In this document: in pieces, positions 29,885 through 42,339 of the stretch
Numbering within the stretch: position 1 is the first letter of the stretch
Layout of the letters: the number at the start of each line of letters is the position of its first letter
From: Adiantum capillus-veneris
Taxonomy: Eukaryota; Streptophyta; Polypodiopsida; Polypodiales; Pteridaceae
Length of the DNA stretch: 64,000 nucleotides
Reading direction: 5' to 3'
NCBI GenBank assembly: GCA_014529385.2
Contig: CM043966.1
Coordinates: 107,874,587 to 107,938,586, forward strand
The notes under the pieces: generated by a model
The model's database searches: none
Told to the model about the DNA's origin: nothing
The model's input: only the letters and a program-made list of their open reading frames with translations
Position numbers and translations under genes: made by a program

Positions 29885-30952
29885 ATGGACGCCTCCACAG
29901 CCTTTGCATCTGCACCCACATCCACCCCTTTGTCATACTTCATCCTCTTCCTTGAGGACACCAATTACAAAGGGAAGTTGGACCTCCACACCTTCGTTAC
30001 TCGTCTCCCCGACCTTGATGCCACAATTGCCCTTCACATAGATGCATTTGCCAAGATTTCAATGTTCATGGAGGAGCACATCATAAAATATTTTGTATCT
30101 ATCTCCCCATATGCAGGGATCTGGGTGCCTTGCGATCTTTTGCACTACATACACAAAGGTGATCGCCCATTCTCCAAGTGATTGAGACGGTTCTAAGAAA
30201 TTGCCACCGACGCAGGCCATTTCTTGGACGAGCAAGCCCCAGGGGTGTCAGCGCTCAACAAGCGCAAGTTGGGGGTGAAGTACCTTTTACGACTTGAAAT
30301 ATTCATCTTCTTTGTGAGCGAGAAACTTGATTTGGAGCAGCTTTGCCTACCACACCTTTAGGTTGGGTCCTTTATCAAGGACACCAAGGAGCAAGAGGTT
30401 GTCCCCATAAACCTTGTAGCGGAAGGACAGACACTTTGGCTCGAGTACCCCAGGGGGCTTGAGGAGGTGGTTGAGAAATCCATCATTGTGGCTAGCCCTA
30501 GTGACAGTCCAGTGCCACTACCATTGAAGAATGACGCTATCCCAGAGGTAGAAATCAGTCGCTTCTCCTCAGTGGTAGTGGATGGCAAGGAGTATGTGTT
30601 TATGCATGACTTAGAGAAAGCATTTGGTCTGCGAATGAATGAATGATTGAACGTGCTATGCACCAACGCCAAATTTCCCTTAGGCAGTGTGCCAAATGCC
30701 CTTGAAAGAAAGCTCTTGCCACTTGGGGACTCTGTTGCTAACAGTATTTCACTTGTGTGCGCAGATGTCCTGGCAGCAGAGTAGTTGCATCTAGATGAGG
30801 AAGAATTCCAGGCCAGGCAAGCCAAGGTTGAGGCCACTAGGATGCTTGCTCCACTGTGTAACCCCCCCTCTAATGATCCAAAGCTCGTAGGTGCGGTGAA
30901 AGGGAGCATCAACTTACAACAGGGAGGAGGACGACAAAGGAGCAGGAGGTAA
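29885..30952 (+). pseudogene. Unrecognised 356-codon gene with five in-frame stops
   Basis: From the ATG at 29885 one frame runs to the stop at 30950-30952 and meets TGA 30179, TAA 30194, TAG 30359, TGA 30644 and TAG 30782. Between the stops the translation is coherent and hydrophilic, with no sign of a frameshift. Each stop becomes CGA, CAA or CAG by one T-to-C change. The N-terminus MDASTAFASAPTSTP is followed by FILFLEDTNYKGKLDL; later segments include LDEQAPGVSALNKRKLG and FVSEKLDLEQL. The C-terminus is Gln/Gly/Arg-rich. GTAAAC at about 30949 and TGATAG at about 31022-31027 could bound a 78-bp intron, but no convincing second exon is seen. I do not recognise the family. A protein of a decayed mobile element is plausible. 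Confidence 0.6.
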
Positions 30953-32568
30953 ACTCTATCCTAATTTTTATGTTATTTTTTTAACCCCTCATTGTCTTTT
31001 TTCTTAACCTTGACTGGTTTATGATAGGACGTCTTAGAGGTTGATGAGTTTGCATCAAGGACGGGTGGTAGGAGGACGGGCTTTGGTTGGACCTTATCTT
31101 CCCTTGCGCATTACCTAGGACAACTCCCCCTGGCAATGTTGCCATTGTACATAATGAATTTACTCCCCAAGGCCATTTTATGACGTGGTCATTGAAAGCT
31201 CTAATCAAGGTTTTGTGTTTGTGCACCATTGCTCAAATTGCCCATCTTATGTTCCTAGTGTGTAGATCCCTTGTATGCACAACATTGGGCACTGGTTTTC
31301 TTGGTAAAGTGCTTACCCAGATAGGGATACATGCTTGCGTTGGCTCAACTGACCCTAAGGTGATAGCACAATCCCTCCTGACACTGGGGAGCTGCCTTAT
31401 GTGCAAGAGAGGCACCAAGAAATGGTCAAGAAAATTATGAGCTCCTCGATGTATGATGTAAAATCAACTTTTTAGAAGTAATAAAATATACTTTGAACGA
31501 TCTCTCTATCTTATACGTTCTTTTCAATGTGATCCCTAAATCTTGTAAATTGCTAAAATTGGTGATGTGTTTAAATAAGTTGTATCTTATTTGCTTAAAG
31601 TAACAACACAGCAGAAGTGGGATGCACATGATATCTGCTTTCAACTTACCTTAATTTTGGGAATAGTACAAAAAACATATGAGTGAAAAGAAGTGGATTT
31701 GTACTGTCATGTTGCATTAATATTTGCTTTCACTTAATCTAAACCTTTTTTGGTATCTTGGGGGGCAGACAAGGCCAGATAATGCAAAAAGAAAGGGTGG
31801 CCACAAGGGTGAGCAGATGGATCATTCAGAACTTTTGGATGGCTGTCCTGCGGGCCCTTGTGGCCACCTTTTTTTTTCATAATTAGGCTATTGCTGCACT
31901 CCAGGACCCTGGAAAAGGTGAGATGAACATAAGATTTAATTTATCAAGCATATTATGCCTTCCTTCAACTCAACTTACTAGTCCCTTGCACCAAAAGACC
32001 AAATCACATCGGAGAATATAAAAATCTAGTCTCCTGCTACATAAACATCTGGTTTCACTATATATCAACATTTTTGGTAACCTAAGGGGCAAACAAAGCT
32101 AGCAAATGCAAAAAAAAGGGTGACCACAAGGGTGCACAGGTGAGCCATCCAAGAGTTAACTCTTCATGACCAGAAAAGCACTTAACTTAAAACACATGGA
32201 TAGTCCAAAAAGCCAAATGACTATGGAGACATTAGACACAACTCTTACTCATTTTATCATTGCAAAGTCATCTGATTACAAAGAGAAGGGTGTGCAATAC
32301 AAATATGGACGTGTAACTTAGGCTAATGCTCCAAGTCCCGTCTCGCAATCGATGTGCAGGCTGCATATCCTTTGACTGTATTGTCACTCCCTTTGTATGT
32401 ATGGCACATAGGTTGGCATACACCAAAAAGAAGTGGGCCTCTGCAGATTCTTGAATAGCCTCCAAGGCTACTGCTTGCATCCTATACTGATTTCCATAGC
32501 TTTGAAGCACCTCCTTCATCGTGCAAGCAAAGGAGGCGCGTCAAATTAAAAGCTCTGTAGTCTTCTGG
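30953..32568. other. No gene recognised; contains a ~330-bp direct duplication
   Basis: The frame 31087-31440 is open for 117 codons without a known domain. A block at about 31740-31830 (GGTATCTTGGGGGGCAGAC, then GGGTGGCCACAAGGGTGAGC) recurs in diverged form at about 32065-32150, suggesting an old tandem duplication. A minus-strand frame at 32268-32519 (83 codons) has no recognisable motif. Confidence 0.5.
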
Positions 32569-34114
32569 TGATATCCGTTTTTTGGCTCTCCATAATTGCC
32601 ATAGTGAGGTACCTCACCCTACCAAAATCACCTGAATGCTATGGTTATCCCTACCTTTTCATTGTACACAGGCGTGTGTGAGTTAGGAGACTTTCCCATA
32701 CCTTCTTAAAAACCCTCCCTTAGCTAGTCATTGGGTTAGTTGAGCCAAAAAAATAAATAAAAATAAAAGCCAAAGTATATTATGGTCTTTTGTGTATAAG
32801 TATTTCATTGTATATAGGCCCTAAATATATGGATTTTTAATTATAATTATTTTGATATTTATTTAAATATTTTTATATAGGTGTGTGTGTTATTTACCTA
32901 AGTATGGTATGTATATTTACTCACCATTAACATGATCTTTCTTACCTATGTATTCTTAAAAAATAATTTCATGCAAACTTCTCTTATTTTTGGTGTGAAT
33001 CCACTCCAAGGAAAAACCTAAAAAAAAAACCTTCCACCATCAGTCACTACCTTTCACTAAATTCCTATTTTTTACAAGTATTCTTTCTTACCTCTTGTAA
33101 ATAAATATACATCAATAAAAAAAAAAGAGGGCCCTCCTCATTTGATTCCCTATATTTTTATATATTTATTTTTTATATATATATAGCCCACACTATTCTA
33201 GATTCCATGAATTGTTTATATATACTAACCTGTTTTTTTCCATCATATCCATATATTATATTTATGCATAATCAATAACCATGCATATTTTCAAACCCTT
33301 AAGAATCTATTAGGTCATGCTCTCATGCAAGGAGGGACTTGCTTTTGAAGCTTTATGCAATTTTTTTTGTGAAAACAAATAGGCATTTTGGTGGGATTTT
33401 TTATATCAACTCCACTCCAAATTTGAAGTGGTGGTTAGAAAAAAATGTGCACCAAGGGCTGAATAATCACCTCAAAAATTTTGAGATTACTTTTGGAGCT
33501 ACCACCAATGAGATAGGATTTTTTGAGTGGACCCAGTGTCTTCTCTCACCTCCTTTCCTACTTCCACACACACACACACACACACTCAAACATGCAACTT
33601 TCATGGCTTCTTTCGTCTTCTTCACCATTCCCATCTCTCCCTTACTCCATGCTCAAAATTATCATCTCTACACACATATGACTCGATTTATCTCTCTATA
33701 ATCAAACTCATATTACCATAACCTCTTCATCCTTTTACAAAAATAGAAAAAAAACAAAAAATAACAAAGCTCAAGCTCTACAAAAGGAGGAGTTTGATCA
33801 TGGAAAATTCAACTTTTCCATGGTTACAAGAACTACATCGACAGAGTTCTACAACCGCTCATTCGCTGGAGGAGATAGGTGGAAAATTTCCTTTCTATCT
33901 TGTGATTTCCATCAAATTGTGTATTTTTTGATCCTTCTCTTACTTTTTATCATTGTATAAATCATATAATGCACCTTGAGTGTATATGCCATGTAATTTT
34001 ACCCCATTCTACTAACTACAAACTACTAGCACTAACCACTAACATACTAGCACAAAATAGCCATTGACCTAACCACAAAAGACACCTCACCTCAAGTCTA
34101 CATGTGCATAGTAA

Positions 34115-34145
<31 letters not shown>

Positions 34146-34650
34146 TTCTTAAAACTCTACATTTCATCTTATCTACCATCAATAATGCTCTCTTTTGAGC
34201 CCACATCCATGACTCAAGCAGACAAAGAAGGCCCACAATGTTTTGATATTAAAAAAATCATAATCTTGATTTGTTAGTTTGTAAATTAGGATTTCCAATA
34301 TTCTTAATGCAAGGTCCCCAACCTATAAATAGGCCCCTCTCCTTCTTATAAATCAACCCTCATATATCACATAGCACCCCAACACTCTATGCGTGAGGAC
34401 AGACTTAGGCATAGCAACCACTTTGTGAGCTTCACTTTTGGTGTGAGAGAAGCTTTCAAGCTACACATTGCAAACCTGAGAGAGCGTGAGTTCAAAATCT
34501 CAAAACCACTATTGTATATGTTCCTCCATCATCAATTAATTGAGGTTTGGTGCATCAAAGACGTGATTCGACGTTCAAATCTTCGTCCTTTCACTTTTGC
34601 AATAGGATTTGCTGAATTCAAGGTGACTTGTGTATTTTAAGTTTCTATCA
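32569..34650 (+). repeat. 5' LTR of the deleted gypsy element
   Basis: Starts TGATATCC, and the first ~1 kb matches 35632-36640 closely. A TATA box lies at 34324. A proposed end is TATCA at 34646-34650, the mirror of TGATA, but no primer site confirms it. CA and CT microsatellites occur at 33566-33587 and 34105-34141. The region 33100-33200 is very AT-rich. Confidence 0.65.
34324..34333 (+). promoter_or_regulatory. TATA box in the gypsy LTR
   Basis: TATAAATAGG is followed about 55 bases later by CACCCCAACACTC, consistent with a U3/R junction. Confidence 0.6.
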
Positions 34651-34802
34651 TTTAATCTTGTTTGAGAAAGTGTGTTAGTGTGTTTTCATTGCCAATTTTG
34701 TGTCCATTGTAAGAGGGTATTGTGGTGAGAGGTCTCCCACACCCTAAGACAGTGTGTGTATGTGTTGGCAATGTTTAGCATTTACTAAGCATTGACTTAG
34801 TT

Positions 34803-35603
34803 TTGTACAAGCTCTATGATAGCATCATAATGAACCATCTCCATTTGCAAGTCACAAACAAGTGTTTGGTGGAGAAGGCTAATGGTGTCGTTGCAGGCAT
34901 CATTAGAAAGATGGTGCAAAACAAGACAAAGTTATGGGATGACTTCTTGGATGGTGCCTTGTGGGCATATCAAACAACATATAGGGAGGCAACAGAGTTC
35001 ATGCCATTTCACTTGGTGTATGGTCAAGAGGCTTTGCAGCCTATCGAGCTCAATATCCCAACGATACGGCTTCATGTAAGAGATGCACAAGATGATCAAG
35101 AGGTATGGATGGATCGACTTCTTACATTAGTGGAGCTTGAGTGGAAAAGAGAAGCAACTTATGAGTGCTACAAGAGGAAAGCTATACAAGCAAAAGAAAA
35201 GCTCGACAAGAAGCTGAAGGACAACGGCATCAAGGAAGGAGATCTTGTGCTAAGATTCGATAATCGACTTGATAATCGTTTTGCTACCAAGTTTGAAACT
35301 AGATGGCAGGGGCCATACATAGTCAAGAAGGCTTTCAAGTCAAATTACTATCAACTTATGGACTTGAATGGTAAAGAGCACTCTAAGAAGGTAAATGGGT
35401 ATTGCCTGAAGCCCTATTTGAGTCGCCTTCTACCAAAGGATCTACCAAAGGACTATCAAAGAGCAACTATCTCATGTAATTTTTGTTGCATGAAGCATGA
35501 GTGTGACAAGAAGCCACACAATGAAAATGTTGTCAAGGGACCAAATATCTTAGAGGACTCAAAAGCACTCTCTTTGAAAAAGATGCTTTATGATGGTACA
35601 TGA
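34803..35603 (+). pseudogene. Integrase C-terminal fragment (Ty3/gypsy)
   Basis: The fragment begins after the catalytic Glu region. GALWAYQTTYREAT and PFHLVYGQEALQP match the same part of the Tat-like Pol (SALWAYRTS, PFHLVYGKEALLP). DLVLRFDNRLDNRF, KFETRWQGPY and YYQLMDLNG correspond to the integrase C-terminal domain. The frame is open for 266 codons but lacks the catalytic core, so it cannot function. The start at 34803 is an artefact of the deletion junction. The stop is about 30 bases before the LTR, a typical distance. Confidence 0.85.
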
Positions 35604-35618
35604 ATATACCATCATCCT

Positions 35619-35631
35619 GGGGGAGGGCTAA
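35619..35631 (+). other. Polypurine tract of the deleted gypsy element
   Basis: GGGGGAGGGCTAA lies directly before TGATAGTCA, the start of the 3' LTR. Confidence 0.8.
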
Positions 35632-36640
35632 TGATAGTCATTTTTTGGCTCTCCATAATTTCCATAGTGAGCTACCTCACCCTACCAAAATCACCCAAAC
35701 ACTATGGTTACCCCTACCTTTTCATTGTACATAGGCGTGCGTGAGTTATGAGACTTTTCCCATATCTTCTTAAAAACCCTTCCTTAGCTAGTCACTGGGC
35801 TAGTTGAGCCAAAAGAATAAATAAAAATAAAAGCCAAAGTATATTATGGCCCTTTTGCGTATAATGTATAAGTATTTCATTGTATATAGGGCCTAAATAT
35901 ATGGATTTTTTATTATAATTATTTGATATTTATTTTAATATTTTTGTCTAGGTGTGTGTTATTTACCTAAGTATGGTATGTATATTTACTCACCATTAAC
36001 ATGATCTTTCTTATCTATGTATTCTATAAAAAATCATTTCATGCAAGCTTCTATTATTTTTGGTGTGAATCCACCCCAAGGAAAAACCTGAAAAAAATAC
36101 CTTCCACCATTACTCATTGCCTGTCACTAAATTCTTATTTTCTATAAGTACTCTTTTTGACCTCTTGTAAATAAATATACATCAATAAAAACAAATTAGG
36201 GTGCTCCTCATTTGATTCTCTATATTTTCATATGTTTATTTTTTTAATATATAGCCCACACTATTCTAGATTCCATGAATTGTTTATATATACTAGCCTG
36301 TTTTTTTTCCATCATATCCATAAATTATATTTATGCATAATTCATAACCATGCATATTTTCAAACCCTTAAGAATCTATTAGGTCATGCTCTCATGCATG
36401 GAGGGGCTTGCCTTTGGAGCTTTATGCAAATTCAACAAAAGGGGGGTCACTGAAGACTTTTTTGTGAAGAAAAATAGGCATTTTGGTGGGATCTTTCATA
36501 TCCATCTCCACTCCGAATTTGAAGTAGTGGTTGAAAAAAAAAAGTGCACTAATCACCTCAAAAATTTTGATAGTTTTTGGAGCTACCACTGGTGAGATAG
36601 GATTTTTTGAGTGGACCCCAGTTTGTTCACTTTCCTCACA
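35632..36640 (+). repeat. 3' LTR, truncated
   Basis: Aligns with the first kilobase of the LTR at 32569, including TTTTTTGGCTCTCCATAATT and the GAGTGGACCC block, and stops there. The TATA box and downstream half are absent. Confidence 0.8.
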
Positions 36641-36649
36641 AGGTAATCC

Positions 36650-37495
36650 ATAGTCTTCGTTACTCTTTGTGTCATTTTCTTTCAAATGTTGATTTTGCTG
36701 AAAATTCCTCAATGCGGCATGCTTCTCTTTCATCTCTCACTGTAATCCTCTTTTCCCGCAATAAGAAAATGTTGATAATGAATTTAAAAAATTGCTAATG
36801 GAATATCAAGATGTATTTCCCAATGTTACCACTAGGATTACCACCGACAGGATCTGTGGAGCATGGAGAAAAATGTGGTTGTAGGTAGTAAACTGACTGT
36901 AAACCACCCTACAAAATGAGCCATTCTAGGTTGCTGAGGTGGAACATTAGCTTGTTGACTATCCTAGTAGAGGGTCTATTCAACCTAGATCTTCACCATG
37001 GACTTCTCCTATCCTATTGGAGAAGAAAAAGGATGGTAGCATTCCCATATGCATTGGCTATCGTAATTTGACTGTGGTACTATTAAGAACAAATACCCAT
37101 TACCTTGAGTGGATGAGTTGTTTTACAAGGTCACTCATGCTTGTAGTTTTACTAAGATAGACTTGTGGTTGGGATATCACCAAGTAAGTATTTGACTTGC
37201 TAATATACCCAAAACTACGTTTCAAATAAGGTTTGGACACTACGAGTTTTTGGTTATGTTTTTTGGGTTAACCAATGCACCCAAAACTTTCATGACGCTC
37301 ATGGATAGTGTCTTGAGATCGTATTTGGGCAAGTTCATTATCGTCTTTCCTGATGACATTCTCATGTATAGTGCCTTTGAAGAATAACACGTGCAACATC
37401 GAAAGTAGATGTTTGAATTGCTATGAGCGAATAAGCTATATGACAAATATATAGGGCATGCCATCTTAGCTATTGGGTTGCACATGGATCAATCC
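36650..37495 (+). pseudogene. RT fragment, copy A
   Basis: Runs from FPNVTTRITTDRICGAW-like linker sequence, through the KKDGSI segment and the [16 protein letters not shown] motif, to the remains of the LDEILVYS active-site region near 37345-37370 (here FPDDILMYS). It breaks off after GLHMDQS at about 37495. Numerous stops and frame changes are present. Confidence 0.7.
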
Positions 37496-38094
37496 ACTCT
37501 CTCTTTCTCTCGGACGCTATGGGTTGGCTTGTCGCCATAGCTCAACACAGAGCTTCTTTCACACTTTCGGCACCCAAGATCAAGAACCTTAGGGCACTTA
37601 ATTAAAACAAGGGAGGGTGCCCATGGGAAAAACCCCCCCTTCACCCCTTTGACCTCCGTTCTTGGCACCATGACCAGACACTGTACTTGGGTGAGCAGAC
37701 AACAAAGTAGGAGACGTTTTCCAGATGGCAATTTCTTGTGAATTTCAAAAATTCACAACACTTAATGAGTAAGTAGCAATTCAAGAAGCATCTTGTGAGA
37801 ATTCAAGAGGAGGTTTTCAATTCAAAACCCTCACCATAACCAATAAATTTGAGCGATCTTGGCACAATGGGCTAGCTTGAAACAAAAATTCAAGAAACAA
37901 CATCGGTTCATCGACAACAATTTCAAAAAAGAGGTTTGCCAAAAAAACAATTCCCAAATTTCTTGATTTTTGATCGAAATTGATATGGTTTTTCTTGGAA
38001 AATATACAATTACAATTTGACAAACTAATTAGCATGTCTAATAGTATAATCTACGTGCATCTTTGAGCCAAGGTACTTTTTCTTTACTTGCTAG
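37496..38094. repeat. Non-coding block joined to RT (copy A)
   Basis: Follows the RT fragment abruptly at 37496 and is repeated at 40720-41304 after RT fragment B. It leads into gag, so it may be the leader of a second element copy. Minus-strand frames (37489-37731 and 37817-38035) stay open in both copies, but I cannot name them. Confidence 0.6.
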
Positions 38095-39250
38095 CACTGC
38101 ACATAGTGGCCATGGATTGTGACATCAACATGATGTTTGATTTGAAGCATCATATGTCCAATGTTCCCAATGATGGCCTGTGGTTTGATACTCTCACGGA
38201 GGGTACTCGCGTGGCTACGAGAGGAGATGATGGTTTTGAATTTCTTGATATTCAGGAGTTTTGAGCACTTCAAGAATCCATGTCTATAATGGAGAAAAAA
38301 TTGCATCTTTAAATGATAGTGTTATTAAACATTGCATCTTTGAATGATAATGTTATTAAATTGTCCACTTTAGTAGTGCAATATATGCAATAGCAGACCA
38401 AGGTCTCTACTGATACACATATGGAAGAGCAAGGCTCAAATCAAGGATAGGGCCCCCTCCATTTCGTTGCACTCTCCCACCCAAAAGGAGGTGAACGACT
38501 TGCTGAAATATACAAAGCCACCGAATTTTAAAGGAGAGGAAAAGAGCACAATAAAGATGCGGTGAATATCTTTTCAGTAAGTGTGAAGGAATTCACAATA
38601 TATGGTGCACTCTGGATGCACTTGGGCAATGCAAACAAGTCTGACATTAGAAAGCAAGGCTTGTAAATGGTGGATGTCTCTCAAGAAGAAGGGCATCATA
38701 CCACACACTTGGGAAACCTTTGAGGCTATATTTAGAAAAGAATTTCTACCCGCAAATGAAGCAGACAGAAATTGGTCATCTTGGGATAAGTGTTCCATGC
38801 GACAAATTTAAACATTGCTGGAATTTATCTTGCACTACTACGATGTCATTCTCAACCTAGAATGGCTAGATACCTTTTAGCAAGTGTGTCGGTTTATCCA
38901 CGGTCTGTCACCAGGGCTTAAGAAGCATGTCAAGACTAAGGATCCCAAAACGCTTGAGGAGCCCATAGTGCAAGCTCACATCCATGATGATCCTGATGAT
39001 AAGACACACACAATACTCACTTGCCTGACACTACACATGGTAATACACATACACATCATGGTCACAATAAAAGAAAGTTTATAGTAGCCAATTCAAAGGC
39101 ATTCAAGAAACCCAAGGGGTCTAGAGGGCCTCTCTCTACATAAGAGTTTAAGAAGGCAAAAAAAGAAAAATTATGTTTTCAATGTTTAGGAAGAAGCCAT
39201 GGCAAAAAGGATTCTCCCAAGGGGAAATCTTTTGTCGAGTGCAAGGAGAG
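38095..39250 (+). pseudogene. Gag, copy A
   Basis: The retrotransposon Gag core is visible in ACKWWMSLKKKGIIPHTWETF and KEFLPANEADRNW (38640-38790), continuing in MCRFIHGLSPGLKKHVKTKDPKTLEE (38884-38965). A knuckle remnant LCFQCLGRSHGKKDS near 39170-39215 has lost the last Cys. Several stops divide the gene. Confidence 0.75.
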
Positions 39251-39399
39251 AGTAGTGCACATGGTGCGGCTATTACCTCTTGAATCTTCCTCCGATTTCT
39301 CCAATGTGGAAGTAAGACACATGGATGTGGTGCATGAATGTTGTATAAGGGCTTCCATGTGGCATTAGACCTTTAATCAACATGAGTTAGTACATATGC

Positions 39400-39830
39400 A
39401 TGGGTCTATTTGAGGGCACAAGGTGTACAGTATCTTGGTAGATGATAGTGCCTCACATAATTTCATGAACTACGGGTTAGTGAAACGACTCAAGCTGCCC
39501 AAGATTCCAAGATTTTCCTTAACAAGGTAGTGACGATGGACGACCATGATGCTAAGGTGTGGGACACTCAAGTGAGATCTATACCATTGAAAATTGAAGG
39601 ATATAACATGTCCTTGGATTTCTAGGTTATGAAAATGGAATGGGAAGATGCGGTACTTGGTCAAGAATGGTTGCACAACCTAGGACTATCACTTATTAAG
39701 CGTAGCTACAAGTACAACAATTTGATGTTTGAATCCCATGGCACACATGTGTTGTTGTTAGGAGAGAACAATGTGCCATGGGATTCAAACATCAGAGCTT
39801 ATGAAGCTCACTTCTAATAATGCAATAGAA
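39400..39830 (+). pseudogene. Retropepsin-like protease, copy A
   Basis: ILVDDSASHNFMNY near 39428-39470 corresponds to the usual LVDSGASHNFI active site, with an extra or altered residue around DS. KMEWEDAVLGQEWLHNLG (39632-39690) is the usual LG-D/E-WL region near the end of the domain. Out-of-frame segments separate the two. Confidence 0.7.
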
Positions 39831-39839
39831 GAGTTTTCT

Positions 39840-40719
39840 TGTGTTACTCCTTGTGTCATTTTCTTTCAAATGTTGATTTTGCTGAAAATTCCTCAATGCG
39901 GCATGCTTCTCTTTCATCTCTCACTGTACTCTTTCTCCCCAATAAGAAAATGTTGATAATCAATTACAAAATTTTTTTAATGGAATATCAAAATGGATTT
40001 CCCCAATGTTACCACTAGGATTACCGCCGACACGATCTGTGGAACATGGAATAGACATGGTTGTAGGTAGTAAACCGACTAGTAAACCACCCTACAGAAT
40101 GAGCCATTCTGAGGTTGCTAAGGTGGAACATTAGCTTGTTGACTATCCTAGTAGAGGGTTTATTCAACCTAGTTCTTCACCATGGACTTATCCTATCCTA
40201 TTGGAGAAGAAAAAGGATGGTAGCATTCGCATATGTGTTGGCTACCATGGTTTGACTGTGGTACTATTAAGAACAAATACCCATTACCTTGAGTGGATGA
40301 GTTGTTTTACAAGCTCACTCATGCTTGTAGTTTTACTAAGATAGACTTGTGGTTGGGATATCACCAAGTACATATTTGACTTGCAAATATACCCACAACT
40401 GCGTTTCAAATAAGGTTGGACACTACGAGTTTTTGGTTATGCCTTTTGGGTTAACCAATGCACCCAAAACTTTCATGATGTACATGGATAGTGTCTTGAG
40501 ATCATATTTGGGCAAGTTCGTTTATCGTCTTTCTTGATGACATTCACATGTATAGTGCCTTTGAAGAATAACACGTGCAACATTTAAAGTAGATGTTTGA
40601 ATTGCTATGAGCGAACAAGTCATATGCCAAAGAGTTGAAGTGGGATTTCTCAAGGAGTAAATTCACTATCTAGGGCATGCCATCTTAGCTATTGGGTTGC
40701 ACATGGATCAATCAACTCT
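39840..40719 (+). pseudogene. RT fragment, copy B
   Basis: Same extent and same 3' breakpoint as copy A, with the motif [16 protein letters not shown] at 40424-40475. Stops and frameshifts are partly shared with copy A, so some decay preceded the duplication. Confidence 0.75.
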
Positions 40720-41304
40720 CTCTTTCTCTCGGACACTACCGGTTGGCTTGTCGCCATAGCTCAATACAAAGTTTCTTTCACACTTTCATCACCCAAGGTC
40801 AAGAACCTTAGGGCACTTAATTAAAACAGGGGAGGGTGCCCATGGGAAAAACCCCGCCTTCACCCCTTTGACCTCCATTCTTTGCACCACGACTGGACAC
40901 CGTACTCGGGTGAGCAGACAACAAAGTAGCAGACGTTTTCCACATGTCAAATTTTTGTGATTTTTTGAATGAGGAATTAGCAATTCAAGAAGTGTCTTGT
41001 GAGAATTCAAGAGGAGGTTTTCAATTCAAAACCCTCACCATAACCAATAAATTTGAGCGAGCTTGGCACAACGGGCTAGCTTGTAACAAAAATTAACAAA
41101 ATAGCACCGCTTCATCGGCAACAATTTCAAAGAGAGGTTTGCCGAAAACAAACAATTCCCAAATTTCTTGATTTTTGCTCGAAATTGGTATGGTTTTTCC
41201 CCGTAAAATATACGCTTACAATTCGACAAAGTAATTAGCATGTATAATTAGTGGAATCTACATGCATCTTTGAGCCAAGGTACTTTTTCTTTACTTGCTA
41301 GCAC
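40720..41304. repeat. Non-coding block, copy B
   Basis: Second copy of 37496-38094. It starts at the identical junction with RT, showing that the chimeric unit was duplicated as a whole. Confidence 0.7.
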
Positions 41305-41960
41305 TACACATAGTGGCCATGGATTGTGACATGAACATGATGTTTTATTTCAAGCATCATACACCCAATCTTCCCAATGATGTCCTGCGGTTGGATACTC
41401 TCACGGAGGGTACTCACGTGGCTACGGGAGGAGATGATGGTTTTGAATTGCTTGATCTTCAGGAGTTTTGAGTACTTCAAGCACGCATGTCTGTAATAAA
41501 GAAAAAAATTGCATCTTTAAATGATAATGTTATTAAAGATTGCATGTCTCAATGATAATGTTATTAAATTGTCCACTTTAGTAGTGCAATATATGCAATA
41601 GTAGACCAGGTCTCTACTGATACACATATGCAAGAGCAAGGCTCAAATCAAGGATAGGACCCCCTCCAATTTCTCTGCACTCTCCCACCCAAAAGGAGGT
41701 GAAGGACTTGTTGAAATATACAAAGCCACCGACTTTCATGGGAGAGGAAAGAGATCACAATGAAGATGCAATGAATATCTTTCTCAGTAAGTGTGAAGGA
41801 TCTGACGATCTGCAGTGCACTCAGGATGTAGTCAGGATGCATAGAAGCTTGACATTAGAAGGCAAGGCCTATAAATGGTGGATGTCTCTCAAGAAGAAGG
41901 GCATCATACCAAAAACTTAGGCAGCCTTTGATGCTATATTTAGAACATAATTTTACCCCA
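41305..41960 (+). pseudogene. Gag, copy B (truncated)
   Basis: The frame 41699-41920 includes VKDLLKYTKPPTFMGEERDHNED and LTLEGKAYKWWMSLKKKGIIP, matching copy A. The zinc-knuckle half of Gag and the start of protease are deleted between about 42065 and 42080. Confidence 0.75.
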
Positions 41961-42079
41961 CAATCAAATAAGATAGAAATTGGTTGGATTGGGATAAGTG
42001 TTCCATGCAACATCATAAAACATTGTTGGAATATATCTTGCACTACTGGGATGTCATTTGTGAGAGCTATACCATTGAA

Positions 42080-42260
42080 AATTCAAGGTTAGAACACGTT
42101 CTTGGATTTCCAGGTTATGAACATGGAGCAGGAAGATGTGGTACTTGGTCAAGGATGGTTGCACAACCTAGGACTATCACTTAAGTGTAGCTACAAGTAC
42201 AAAAATCTGATGTTTAAATCCCATGGCACACATGTGTTGTTGTTAGGAGAGAATGATATG
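42080..42260 (+). pseudogene. Protease end, copy B
   Basis: MEQEDVVLGQGWLHNLGLSL matches the end of protease copy A. The catalytic DSG region is missing because of a deletion of about 0.7 kb relative to copy A. Confidence 0.7.
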
Positions 42261-42339
42261 GCTTTCTCCTCACGACTCACATGTACAGCAAAGCTTATGA
42301 AGCTCACTTTTGATAATGCAATTGAAGAAGCTTTTTTGT

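Larger units (their letters stand above)
32569..36640 (+). mobile_element. Ty3/gypsy element with a large internal deletion
   Basis: A long LTR at 32569-34650 and its partial copy at 35632-36640 flank only about 980 bp. That interval encodes an integrase C-terminus and ends in a polypurine tract, so the leader, gag, protease, RT and most of integrase have been lost. The 3' LTR is cut at about 36640, where chromovirus RT sequence begins. Confidence 0.78.

Noticed and set aside
30358-30912. 184-codon minus-strand frame
   Set aside because: It is antisense to the coherent plus-strand pseudogene at 29885-30952 and has low-complexity Ser-rich content.
29885-30952. In-frame stops corrected by U-to-C RNA editing
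   Set aside because: Such editing is known from organelle transcripts of some seed-free plants, not from nuclear repeats; deamination in silenced DNA is simpler.
37489-41010. Conserved minus-strand frames in the duplicated non-coding blocks (37489-37731, 40789-41010)
   Set aside because: They are conserved only because the block was duplicated; no domain is recognisable and each is short.
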